11,063 bases of DNA, taken from contig CBDUWP010000046.1 in NCBI GenBank assembly GCA_965370955.1, forward strand, positions 1 to 11,063. The letters are read 5' to 3'. Under the pieces are notes generated by a model. The model was not told the DNA's origin, did no database searches, and saw nothing but the letters and a program-made list of their open reading frames with translations. Position 1 is the first letter of the stretch, and the number at the start of each line of letters is the position of its first letter. Shown in pieces: positions 1-7,647 of this stretch. This DNA comes from CBDUWP01 sp965370955. Lineage in GTDB: Bacteria; Planctomycetota; Phycisphaerae; Sedimentisphaerales; Anaerobacaceae. The translations under genes and the position numbers were made by a program.

Positions 1-2297
1 GGATAACCAAAACCGTACCTAGCCCCTCTATACTGTTGAGTGACATATTGGGCCATTTCAGTTGGCTCATCTTTAGATATCGCTAGCTGCTGCCTCATTT
101 GCCTGTGCCAATATTCAGCTAAAGCATCAACAAACTCGACCCCGAACCCATGCGTTATCATATAATCATGATAATTGTCACTTGCAAAAAGCTCCGCCGC
201 TTTGACTGCCATTTGGTCCCCTATCGAAGCAACAAAAAAACCTACAACATCTTTGCCCTGCTCTTTCGATTTAAAATAATCAGAAATACATAGATACGGA
301 GCAATTTTCTGTCGCGGAAATTCAAACAACAAATCCTTTTTGCCATCTGTCACGCAAAGCTTATCACCATCACTATAACAATCAAAATAACCATAGGCCA
401 CCTTCGGTCTTAATAAATTTTGGTCAACCGTTTCTATTTTCAACTTTTCAAAAATTGGTATCACTGTCTCTTCGATCAGTTTATCATATTCTATCTTCGG
501 CATTTTCTTTCTACGATAACCCCATCGACCTCGAAACAAAGCTGTGTGATTCATATACGGAAAAATTTCCTCCGGCGAAATATCTGTTTCATATTTGACG
601 CCGTCAAAAGGCTTTTCAGGTACAGTGACATCTAAATCTAGATCAGATGTCATTTGTGGATTTATCTGCTTCTCGCCTCGCTTGGCATCTTCTGCATAAA
701 CAGTGGAACAGAGCCGCCCTTCTTCAAATTGCCTAACAGCCGCAAGGCCGGCAAAAGCATCACGACAATAAACAACAGGCTCATCATATTGCGGCACACA
801 ATCTTTAGCCACAAACTTCTCAGTCAAAGCCGCTCCGCCAAGCAATATCGCAACGCTAAGACCGGCATCTTTATACTGATGCATACTTTGCTGCATAACC
901 ATCGCTGATTTCACCAAAAGACCGCTAAGGCCAATTATATCAACGTTATAAAGCTTGGCCTTTTCGATAATCATTTCAGCTGAAATTTTGGTACCAATAT
1001 TGTAAACCTTATAACCATTATTTGACAAAATTATATCGACTAGATTTTTTCCAATGTCATGCACGTCACCCTGCACGGTAGCGAGCAAAATCTTAACGCT
1101 ATCTTGGCTCTGAAGCTTGTCCATATATGGCTCAAGTACATCGACACTTTTTTTCATTACCTCTGCTGACTGCAAAACAAAAGGCAATAAAATCTCGCCC
1201 TCGCCAAACAATTTACCAACATATTTCATTGCCGGAACAAGAATCTGATTAACCACATCGAGCGGGCTATAACGATCGAGCAAAATATGAATCAAGTCAT
1301 CTAGCCCGGCTTTATCTCCATCGATTAGCTTTTTCTGGAGCTGCAATTCACAACTTTTAGAATCAGCTTCATCCTTTGAATCCTCAGCATTGCTATGGTC
1401 GCTGAAATGGCCAATAAACACATTAAGCGGCGAATCCTCCGTGTCACCCTGTCGATTGTAAATCAAATCTAGGGATATTTCCCTGTCATCTTCGGCGATT
1501 TTAGATAGAGGCAATATCTTCGCAACATCTATTATCGCCGCATCAAGACCAGCTTCTATCGCTTCATGCAGAAACACCGAAGTCAATATGCGTCTCGAAG
1601 CCATCGTCAAACCAAACGAAATATTGCTAACACCGAGAACTGTAAATACGCCCGGCATCTGCTCTTTAATCTTTTTTATGGCATCGAGAGTCTGTACAGC
1701 GGCATCTTTTAGGCTTTCATCGCCAGAGCCTATAGTAAAAGTCAAAGGATCGAACAGCAAATCACTTGGCCTAAGGGAAAATTCACCTGTCGCAATATCA
1801 AAAATTTCCTTTGCAACGATCGCCTTGTCATCAGTCGTCATTGCCATACCATTTTCACCAATGGTCAAGGCTACGACAGCTGCTCCATATTTTTTTACCA
1901 TCGCCAAAATCTTGCGAAGAGTCACTCCGCCATCTTCAAGATTAACAGAATTGACGATACATCTGCCCGGATAAATCTTTAAACATTCCTCTATACATTC
2001 AGGGCTGGTCGAATCAATCATCAACGGCTGCTGTAAGGCTGTAGCTGCCATCGATACCAACTTGGTCATGTCTTCAATTTCGTTACGGCCGGCATAGGCA
2101 CTGCTCAAATCTATGACATGTGCTCCGGTTTGGCACTGCTGTTGAGCGATTTTTATACAACCGTCAAAATCATCAGCTAATAATAATTCTCTGAATTTTT
2201 TTGAACCGGTAGAATTAGCCCGCTCGCCAATCAAAAGCGGAGCGATTTCCTGCTCCAAAAGCACTGATTTATACAAGCTGGCTAGTGATGGTTTCAT
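1..2297 (-). CDS. metH: Cobalamin-dependent methionine synthase lacking the homocysteine domain (C-terminus outside window)
   Basis: I translated the frame by hand: it is open for all 765 codons to the window edge, with no frameshift. Residues 1-265 are a pterin-binding domain (GERANSTGS at 23-31, then IDST, NSVNLEDG and VSNISFGL). A helical cap follows, then a B12 domain with GDVHDIGKN whose His413 is the lower cobalt ligand, GLSGLLVKS near 456 and LGGAA near 487. From about 560 the SAM-binding activation domain begins (FRGRWGYR, GYFDCYSDG, YHDYMITHG, RGARYGFGY at 757-765), cut just before the usual PACP. It should transfer methyl from methyl-THF through cobalamin to homocysteine and be reactivated with SAM. 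The homocysteine/zinc module is absent and is encoded by the preceding gene, whose stop overlaps this ATG (ATGA). An AAAAGGA sequence lies 10 bases upstream. Identification is firm; the true C-terminus is not visible. Confidence 0.95.
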   Translation of the reverse strand, partial: MKPSLASLYKSVLLEQEIAPLLIGERANSTGSKKFRELLLADDFDGCIKIAQQQCQTGAHVIDLSSAYAGRNEIEDMTKLVSMAATALQQPLMIDSTSPECIEECLKIYPGRCIVNSVNLEDGGVTLRKILAMVKKYGAAVVALTIGENGMAMTTDDKAIVAKEIFDIATGEFSLRPSDLLFDPLTFTIGSGDESLKDAAVQTLDAIKKIKEQMPGVFTVLGVSNISFGLTMASRRILTSVFLHEAIEAGLDAAIIDVAKILPLSKIAEDDREISLDLIYNRQGDTEDSPLNVFIGHFSDHSNAEDSKDEADSKSCELQLQKKLIDGDKAGLDDLIHILLDRYSPLDVVNQILVPAMKYVGKLFGEGEILLPFVLQSAEVMKKSVDVLEPYMDKLQSQDSVKILLATVQGDVHDIGKNLVDIILSNNGYKVYNIGTKISAEMIIEKAKLYNVDIIGLSGLLVKSAMVMQQSMHQYKDAGLSVAILLGGAALTEKFVAKDCVPQYDEPVVYCRDAFAGLAAVRQFEEGRLCSTVYAEDAKRGEKQINPQMTSDLDLDVTVPEKPFDGVKYETDISPEEIFPYMNHTALFRGRWGYRRKKMPKIEYDKLIEETVIPIFEKLKIETVDQNLLRPKVAYGYFDCYSDGDKLCVTDGKKDLLFEFPRQKIAPYLCISDYFKSKEQGKDVVGFFVASIGDQMAVKAAELFASDNYHDYMITHGFGVEFVDALAEYWHRQMRQQLAISKDEPTEMAQYVTQQYRGARYGFGY

Positions 2298-3223
2298 ATC
2301 TCAATATTCCTTTTAGCCGGTGTGATTTCACCAACCGCATCAGCTAAAGCCTTTATATGATCAGCCGATGTCCCGCAGCAACCGCCAACAATACTGACAC
2401 CATACAAAGTGATAAATTGTTTCATTAACTCGGCAAAATCTTCTTTAGCCAATGGATAAATCATTTCACCATCGACCACTTCAGGCAAGCCTTGATTGGG
2501 AACGCAGGAAATCTTAGCGGGGAAATTTTGACAAAGATAGCGAATATGCGATTCCATTGCCTTGGGCCCTGTCGCACAATTTAATCCTAGCGAGAAAACA
2601 CCAAAAGGCTCAACAACCGCAGCCACAGCCGAAATGTCACTACCAACCAACATGGTCCCTTGACTTTCCATTGTCACAAATACCATGATCGGGACATTGA
2701 TTTGCTTTTCTTTCATTGCTTCGCCAGAGGCCACCAGTGACGTTTTAACCTGTAAAAGGTCTTGGCAAGTTTCCAGCAAAATAGCATCGACTCCAGCCTC
2801 AATCAATACGCCAACTTGCTGTCTAACAGAATCAGCTAATTTATCGACTGTAATATGGCCAAGTGACGGCAGCTTTGTGGTCGGCCCAACAGAGGCTGCA
2901 ATATATATATCACGGTCGCCAATGGCCATTTTAGCATTTTCAACAGCGGCTAAATTCAATTTTTCTACTTCTTTTTCCAGACCGTATTCGGCTAAAACAA
3001 TACTCGATGCGCCAAAGGTATTTGTCTCGATCATTTTTGAGCCAGCATCGATAAAATCGCTATGCAATCTAACGATCGCCTCAGGACATGAAATATTTAG
3101 ATATTCATTGCAGCCCTCGTAGTCGGCCCAAGCTGACTTTGGCAAATCCATCGACTGAATGGTTGTTCCGCAAGCCCCGTCTAAGATCAATATCCCCTCG
3201 AAATTTTCAAGTTTAGTCTTCAA
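2294..3223 (-). CDS. Stand-alone homocysteine S-methyltransferase module of methionine synthase
   Basis: The 309-residue protein covers only the N-terminal zinc/homocysteine barrel of MetH. Visible signatures are LDGACGTTIQ (14-23), ETNTFGA (66-72), SVGPT (111-115), GLNCATGP with Cys216, and GGCCGTS with Cys282 and Cys283. These three Cys fit the zinc ligands of the family (Cys247, Cys310 and Cys311 in E. coli MetH). It should activate homocysteine as the zinc thiolate for methylation. It ends in the ATGA overlap with the pterin/B12 gene, so the two chains probably work as one split methionine synthase. The start is TTG, placed 8 bases after AAAGGA and at the usual family N-terminus. Alternatives are an S-methylmethionine- or betaine-type homocysteine methyltransferase, but the neighbour makes the MetH role far more likely. 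Confidence 0.92.
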   Translation of the reverse strand: MKTKLENFEGILILDGACGTTIQSMDLPKSAWADYEGCNEYLNISCPEAIVRLHSDFIDAGSKMIETNTFGASSIVLAEYGLEKEVEKLNLAAVENAKMAIGDRDIYIAASVGPTTKLPSLGHITVDKLADSVRQQVGVLIEAGVDAILLETCQDLLQVKTSLVASGEAMKEKQINVPIMVFVTMESQGTMLVGSDISAVAAVVEPFGVFSLGLNCATGPKAMESHIRYLCQNFPAKISCVPNQGLPEVVDGEMIYPLAKEDFAELMKQFITLYGVSIVGGCCGTSADHIKALADAVGEITPAKRNIEI

Positions 3224-3231
3224 GATTTCAA

Positions 3232-3237
3232 TCCTTT
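3232..3237 (-). promoter_or_regulatory. Ribosome binding site deciding the TTG start of the homocysteine methyltransferase
   Basis: Read on the minus strand this is AAAGGA, 8 bases before the TTG at 3223. No in-frame ATG lies nearby that would keep the conserved N-terminus, so the site supports the TTG start. Confidence 0.6.
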
Positions 3238-3241
3238 AAGC

Positions 3242-3280
3242 CTGAACAATCAAACCAACCAGCCAATATCAACTGTTCAG
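3242..3280 (-). repeat. Inverted repeat between nfnB and the homocysteine methyltransferase gene
   Basis: CTGAACA at 3242-3248 is matched by TGTTCAG at 3274-3280. On the minus strand the stem extends to nine pairs (CTGAACAGT with ATTGTTCAG, one G-U pair) around a loop of 21 bases. It covers the last codons and stop of nfnB. No T-run follows, so it is a poor intrinsic terminator. It may be an RNA processing or stability element, or chance. Confidence 0.35.
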
Positions 3281-4684
3281 ATATTTGTCGATATTAACAG
3301 CGGCATCTTTGCCATCGCCCATTGCCAAAATAACTGTAGCCGCTCCGCGAACAATGTCACCACCTGCAAAAACACCGTCAATGCTCGTCATCAATTCATC
3401 GTCAACTTCGATATAGCCCCACTTATTCAAGGCCAACTCTGGCGTCGCTTTCGTCAGTAACGGATTGGCATTGATACCTATCGCAACAATGACGAGGTCA
3501 CAATCTATGACAAATTCAGATCCATCGATCGGTACAGGCCTTTGCCTTCCGGAATCGTCCGGCTCGCCAAGAGCCATCTTTATACATTTAAGCCCACTGA
3601 CCCATCCATTTTTATCGCCTAAAATTTCAGTGGGAGCAGTCAACATTTCAAATACGATCCCCTCTTCTTCGGCGTGCACAATCTCTTCATCCCTAGCCGG
3701 CATCTGCTCTTTGCCACGTCGATAAACGATTGCGCTGAGTTCTGCGCCGAGTCTTTTACTAGTCCTGACAGCATCCATAGCAGTATTTCCACCGCCAATT
3801 ACACAAACCCTATTGCCTCGCAAAATCGGCGTATCAGAGTCTTCGTCATAAGCCGCCATCAAATTCGATCGCGTCAGATATTCGTTGGCTGAATAAACAC
3901 CTTTAAGATTTTCGCCCGGAACATTCATAAACATCGGCAAACCAGCCCCGATAGCAATAAATATCGCTTCAAAACCTTCCTCTTTTAATTGCTCAATAGT
4001 TACGGTTCTGCCAACGATAACATTTGTTTCAATTTTAACACCGAGAGCCTTTAGGCTTTCAATCTCATCTTCAACAACGCTGTTGGGCAATCTAAATTCC
4101 GGTATGCCATATACAAGAACGCCGCCAACCTTATGAAAAGCCTCAAAAAGCGTTACATCATATCCCATATTTGCCAGTTGCCCGGCGCAAGTCACGCTAG
4201 CTGGGCCGCCGCCAACACAAGCCACTTTTTTGCCTTTTTTTGCTACTGATAAAGTTGGCCTCGCTTGCCGATGAGCAATCTCGTAATCAGCGACAAATCT
4301 CTCTAGCCAACCGATTGCAACTGCCTGATCAGTTTTGTCACGCACACATTTACATTGACACTGTGTTTCTTGCGGACAAACTCTACCGGTAACAGCAGGC
4401 AAGCTATTATCTTTACGAAGTACTTTTGCCGCTGCTAAAAAGTCACCCTCAGCAGTAAGCTTAATAAAACCCGGAATGTCAATCGCAACCGGGCAACCTG
4501 CTATACATTTGGCATTTTTACATTGCAAACATCTTTGCGCCTCCAAAATTGCGGCTTGCTTTGTTAGGCCAAGATTCACCTCTTTGAAATCTTTATTTCT
4601 TTGCTGCCCAGCTCGCTGCGGCATTGTTTGAGGAGCTATCGCCACTCTTTGTTTCGCTGTTAGTTTGTCTGCACCGGTGCTCAT
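3269..4684 (-). CDS. nfnB: NADH-dependent ferredoxin:NADP+ oxidoreductase, large subunit (NfnB)
   Basis: The 471-residue protein belongs to the glutamate-synthase-small-subunit/NfnB family. The N-terminus carries a four-Cys iron-sulfur motif (Cys52, 55, 60, 64; CLQC then C-x3-CP) and a second Cys-rich group RVCPQETQCQCKC (Cys103, 109, 111, 113). The FAD fold follows with CVGGGPAS near 156-163, then a second Rossmann motif CVIGGGNTAMDA near 294-305 for NADPH, and the closing FAGGDIVRGAATV. With NfnA it should couple NADH and reduced ferredoxin to NADP+ reduction by flavin-based bifurcation, reversibly, in the cytosol. The ATG at 4684 was chosen because it places the N-terminus as in relatives. 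A TTG eight codons upstream (4708) is possible, and neither start has a strong ribosome site. A free-standing gltD is less likely because the ferredoxin-reductase-like partner is adjacent. Confidence 0.93.
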   Translation of the reverse strand: MSTGADKLTAKQRVAIAPQTMPQRAGQQRNKDFKEVNLGLTKQAAILEAQRCLQCKNAKCIAGCPVAIDIPGFIKLTAEGDFLAAAKVLRKDNSLPAVTGRVCPQETQCQCKCVRDKTDQAVAIGWLERFVADYEIAHRQARPTLSVAKKGKKVACVGGGPASVTCAGQLANMGYDVTLFEAFHKVGGVLVYGIPEFRLPNSVVEDEIESLKALGVKIETNVIVGRTVTIEQLKEEGFEAIFIAIGAGLPMFMNVPGENLKGVYSANEYLTRSNLMAAYDEDSDTPILRGNRVCVIGGGNTAMDAVRTSKRLGAELSAIVYRRGKEQMPARDEEIVHAEEEGIVFEMLTAPTEILGDKNGWVSGLKCIKMALGEPDDSGRQRPVPIDGSEFVIDCDLVIVAIGINANPLLTKATPELALNKWGYIEVDDELMTSIDGVFAGGDIVRGAATVILAMGDGKDAAVNIDKYLNS

Positions 4685-4718
4685 AATAAAATCTCTGCCA
4701 AATTTCAACCGTCAAATG

Positions 4719-5579
4719 TTATAATTTTTCTACGCTATCAGTATATTGCTGCAATCTGCATTTATGCTTTTTTACCGCTTTTGTTTCGTGAGTATTATAC
4801 GTAGTCAGCCGAGCCATCAGCTCATCAAAATCGACCAAATGCCCGTCAAATTCAGGGCCATCGACACAAGCAAACTTCGTTTTTCCGCCAACTGTCACTC
4901 TGCAGCCACCGCACATTCCAGTGCCATCAACCATTACGGGATTAAGGCTGACAATTGCCGGCACATTAAATGTCTTCGTCATGTCAGAAACAGCCTTCAT
5001 CATAATAACCGGCCCCGCACAATAGACTGCACCAATTTTTTGGCTGTCATCTTCGATGATTTTTTTTAGGGCATCGGTCACAAATCCCTTTTGGCCTTTT
5101 GAGCCATCATTGGTCGTGATTAACAATTGATCGCTAACCGAATCGAGCAATTCTTCGAGGATAAGCAACTCTTTGCTTCTCGATCCAATAATGCTGATGA
5201 TTTTATTGCCAGCTTCTTTCAGCGCTACCGCCTGAGGATAGACAACTGCTGTACCTAAACCGCCGCCGACAACAACAACCGTACCATAATTTTCAACATG
5301 GCTGGGATGGCCCATTGGCCCGGCGACATCTTGAAATCCTTGACCCGGTTCAATCTTTGTCATTTCTGAAGTAGTTTTGCCAACGGTCTGGACAATCAAG
5401 CTGATAGTCCCTGCTTCTTTGTCAACATCGGCAATGGTAAGCGGTATTCGCTCAGAATGGTCGAATGGCCGGATCATTGCAAATTGGCCCGGCAACCGGC
5501 TTGCGGCAATTCTCGGGGCTTCGATCTCATATCTAGTGACATCAGGGCCTAAACTTTGTTTGTCTGTTAATTTATACAT
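4719..5579 (-). CDS. nfnA: NADH-dependent ferredoxin:NADP+ oxidoreductase, small subunit (NfnA)
   Basis: The 286-residue protein is a ferredoxin-NADP+-reductase-type subunit. RIPLTI (44-49) is the FAD-binding motif, GGGLGTAVVYP (105-115) the nucleotide-binding loop, and YCAGP (186-190) the second nucleotide motif. The C-terminus holds VDGTGMCGGC and FACVDGPEFD, with Cys223, Cys226 and Cys238 as ligands of a [2Fe-2S] cluster. Asp218 sits where characterised Nfn enzymes use an unusual aspartate as the fourth ligand (family knowledge). This subunit normally handles NAD(H) and pairs with NfnB, whose gene begins 34 bases downstream of this stop (10 if the TTG is used). The ATG start has no clear Shine-Dalgarno sequence, and a candidate promoter lies immediately upstream, so a very short leader is possible. 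Relatives include dihydroorotate dehydrogenase electron-transfer subunits, but the NfnB partner settles the call. Confidence 0.93.
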   Translation of the reverse strand: MYKLTDKQSLGPDVTRYEIEAPRIAASRLPGQFAMIRPFDHSERIPLTIADVDKEAGTISLIVQTVGKTTSEMTKIEPGQGFQDVAGPMGHPSHVENYGTVVVVGGGLGTAVVYPQAVALKEAGNKIISIIGSRSKELLILEELLDSVSDQLLITTNDGSKGQKGFVTDALKKIIEDDSQKIGAVYCAGPVIMMKAVSDMTKTFNVPAIVSLNPVMVDGTGMCGGCRVTVGGKTKFACVDGPEFDGHLVDFDELMARLTTYNTHETKAVKKHKCRLQQYTDSVEKL

Positions 5580-5591
5580 AAAAGCACGCCA

Positions 5592-5619
5592 AAATTAGAA
5601 AAAGTAAAACCTATTTCAA
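5592..5619 (-). promoter_or_regulatory. Candidate sigma70-type promoter for nfnAB-metH
   Basis: On the minus strand TTGAAA (5619-5614) is followed after 16 bases by TAATTT (5597-5592). Transcription would begin only a few bases before the nfnA ATG, giving a near-leaderless message, which fits the missing ribosome site. The match is moderate and the region is AT-rich, so chance is possible. Confidence 0.35.
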
Positions 5620-5626
5620 TAAAACA

Positions 5627-5638
5627 GTCATACGTGAC
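5627..5638. promoter_or_regulatory. Short dyad GTCA-N4-TGAC upstream of nfnA
   Basis: This 12-base dyad has four-base half-sites and lies 7 bases upstream of the candidate -35 element. It could be an operator half-site pair, but it is too short to be convincing alone. Confidence 0.2.
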
Positions 5639-5669
5639 CTAATGGGAACAGAGAATTGTAAATGAAACT

Positions 5670-5687
5670 AGCCCCTCAATCAAGGCT
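5670..5687 (-). terminator. Weak candidate terminator after the histidine kinase gene
   Basis: On the minus strand AGCCTT-GATTGA-GGGGCT can form a six-pair stem with two G-U pairs, followed by AGTTTCATTT. The stem is short and the T tract is broken, so readthrough into nfnA is quite possible. Confidence 0.22.
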
Positions 5688-5755
5688 TATTTGGCCCGGA
5701 AAGGCAACAATGGGTATTTTAAGATAACTGCGAAAAGATTAGTAATTCAACCTAA

Positions 5756-7600
5756 TCAAACAGCGGCTGATTCAACAAAGCCATCTTCTTCTAGCTTTTT
5801 CGATACTTTGTGATGCACCGGCAATTTTATAGTGAAGGTCGTCCCCTTGCCCTGCTCGCTATCGACGAACAATTGACCGCCATGTTTGGTAACAATGATA
5901 TCATACGATACGCTAAGGCCAAGCCCCGTGCCTTTGCCAACAGGTTTCGTTGTGAAAAATGGATTGAACACCTTTGACGCAACTTCAGCAGGCATGCCGA
6001 TCCCATCATCGGCAATCGTACAAACGACAAAATCATCTTCTGCGAAAGTTGATATCAATATATTTCCACTGCCCTTTTCGTCAGGGCCATTGATCGCCTG
6101 AGACGCATTTACGATAATATTCAAAAAGACCTGATTAAGCCTGCTAGAATCACATTCTATCAATGGAATTTTTGCGAGATTAGTTGTCACTTCACAGCAA
6201 TATTTCGTAGCATTTTTAGCCACTATCAAGGTGGCCTTAATTCCGTCATTTAAATCATATTCGGCATACTCTTCAGACTGATCTATTCTCGAGAAATCCC
6301 TGAGATTTTGTACGATTTTTGTCACTCTCTCCAAGCCCTCTCTGGAATCATCAAAAAGCTCTTGTATATCCTCAAGCACAAAATCTATTTGCAAATCGTT
6401 TTTGATCTGACTTATCTCATCAAGCTTTTCCAATAAATTTTTGCTTGATGTAATGCTAATCAACTCCAGCAACTGATTGTACGTTTGTAGAAAACTTTTG
6501 ATTTTAGTGACATAATTTTCCAAAGTCTGAAAATTGCTAGCCACAAAACCTACCGGCGTATTCATTTCGTGCGCTACTCCAGCTGCAAGCTCACCAATCG
6601 ACGCCATTTTTTCACTCTGCACCATTTGCGACTGCATGTCTTTCATTTCGTCATGTACTTTTTTCATATCCGTATAGGCTTGTGCCATTGCTTTTTCAGC
6701 TTCTTTAACACGTTCGATATCCATAAAACTTACAACGAGCAGCTTTTTATCATCGCGAATAATCGGCTTTAATGTTTCAATCACAGTAATTGATACTCCG
6801 TCAGATCTCAATAATTGCTTTTCTGTCGAGCCAAATTCATTATTATTAAAATCTACTGGACATTGCCCTGGATGAGATTCATCGGATGAACAAAAATAAC
6901 CATAGCAGGGCTTTCCGACAAGCTCGTCTTTTTCGTAACCCAAAAGATTTAACGCCCACAGATTACAATCAATGATAGTATGCAGTTTGGTATCTACAAT
7001 CACAACACCGGTTCCAATCGAATCCATCATAACTTGCAGATATCTTTCATGTTTTTTCATTTGATTGGACGCATCGATACGGGCGAGTATCATCGAAGCC
7101 ATATTAACATATACAGACACCAAATCAGCCAACTCCAGTGGAGTCTCTTTGGGCATCTGCACTATAGCAACGGCAGACAACTGATCATGGACAACAAAAG
7201 ATAACCTGTAATACTCCGTTTGTTCAACCGCCGTACAGAACACCGATGAGTTTACAAAAACATCAAACCTGTGCTCCCCGTTATACTTCCACAGATCCAC
7301 TTGTGAACAGGTAAGCTGTTCGACCTCATCATCGCTAAGGATAATTGCCTTTTCGTTAGAATGTATTATCTGTTGATTAGCAAAGGCTACAGCTCTAAGC
7401 TTCAATTCTTTTGTTTCGTTGATGTACGACGCAAAGGCAACCGATTCAGCCTTACATATATCAACAATGTTTTTGCAGATTATATCGTAGACCTGATCAT
7501 CTGTGGCAGCTTCGACAGCCATCACAGTATCATAAATCACTCGAAACGCCACGTTGCGTTTTTCGAGCACCCCACCAGCTTTATTTTCCAGATCAGTCAA
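5756..7600 (-). CDS. Soluble GAF-PAS sensor histidine kinase
   Basis: From the TTG start the protein has 614 residues and no membrane segment, so it senses inside the cell. Residues 15-175 resemble a GAF domain. Residues 185-300 are a PAS domain with four Cys (212, 232, 237, 247; CYGYFC then CPVD). A coiled coil leads to the phosphoacceptor box AHEMNTP with His344. The ATPase domain has LNIIVNASQ (N box, near 498), ADDGIGM (near 532), NPFFTTKP and GKGTGLGLS. All catalytic boxes are intact. It follows the half-transporter gene closely and is probably co-transcribed with it; the response regulator 8929-9486 is the natural partner (inference). TTG at 7600 was chosen because GGGAGGA lies 6 bases upstream. 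An in-frame ATG at 7627 would add nine residues but has no good ribosome site. Confidence 0.92.
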   Translation of the reverse strand: MTDLENKAGGVLEKRNVAFRVIYDTVMAVEAATDDQVYDIICKNIVDICKAESVAFASYINETKELKLRAVAFANQQIIHSNEKAIILSDDEVEQLTCSQVDLWKYNGEHRFDVFVNSSVFCTAVEQTEYYRLSFVVHDQLSAVAIVQMPKETPLELADLVSVYVNMASMILARIDASNQMKKHERYLQVMMDSIGTGVVIVDTKLHTIIDCNLWALNLLGYEKDELVGKPCYGYFCSSDESHPGQCPVDFNNNEFGSTEKQLLRSDGVSITVIETLKPIIRDDKKLLVVSFMDIERVKEAEKAMAQAYTDMKKVHDEMKDMQSQMVQSEKMASIGELAAGVAHEMNTPVGFVASNFQTLENYVTKIKSFLQTYNQLLELISITSSKNLLEKLDEISQIKNDLQIDFVLEDIQELFDDSREGLERVTKIVQNLRDFSRIDQSEEYAEYDLNDGIKATLIVAKNATKYCCEVTTNLAKIPLIECDSSRLNQVFLNIIVNASQAINGPDEKGSGNILISTFAEDDFVVCTIADDGIGMPAEVASKVFNPFFTTKPVGKGTGLGLSVSYDIIVTKHGGQLFVDSEQGKGTTFTIKLPVHHKVSKKLEEDGFVESAAV

Positions 7601-7606
7601 CTTAGT

Positions 7607-7613
7607 TCCTCCC
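7607..7613 (-). promoter_or_regulatory. Strong Shine-Dalgarno sequence deciding the kinase TTG start
   Basis: GGGAGGA on the minus strand stands 6 bases before TTG at 7600, ideal spacing. It falls inside the reading frame opened by the ATG at 7627, which argues that the ATG is not the main start. Confidence 0.6.
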
Positions 7614-7647
7614 AGACAAGCTGCCATCTTAAATCATATAATAGCTA

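Noticed and set aside
1588..1974. A 128-codon plus-strand open frame
   Set aside because: It is fully antisense to the pterin-binding domain of MetH, which is continuous and well conserved in the other frame.
2290..2300. A frameshift or sequencing error that artificially splits methionine synthase
   Set aside because: There is no homopolymer at the junction, the overlap is the common ATGA type, and a ribosome site precedes the second start. A single-base indel cannot be wholly excluded, so it is kept as the refuting test of the split.
2685..3122. A 145-codon plus-strand open frame
   Set aside because: It is antisense to the homocysteine methyltransferase, and I saw no motif or ribosome site supporting it.
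5640..5755. Cobalamin, SAM or c-di-GMP riboswitch upstream of nfnA
   Set aside because: I looked for B12-box-like and other conserved core sequences on the minus strand and found none. The spacer is also short for a B12 element.
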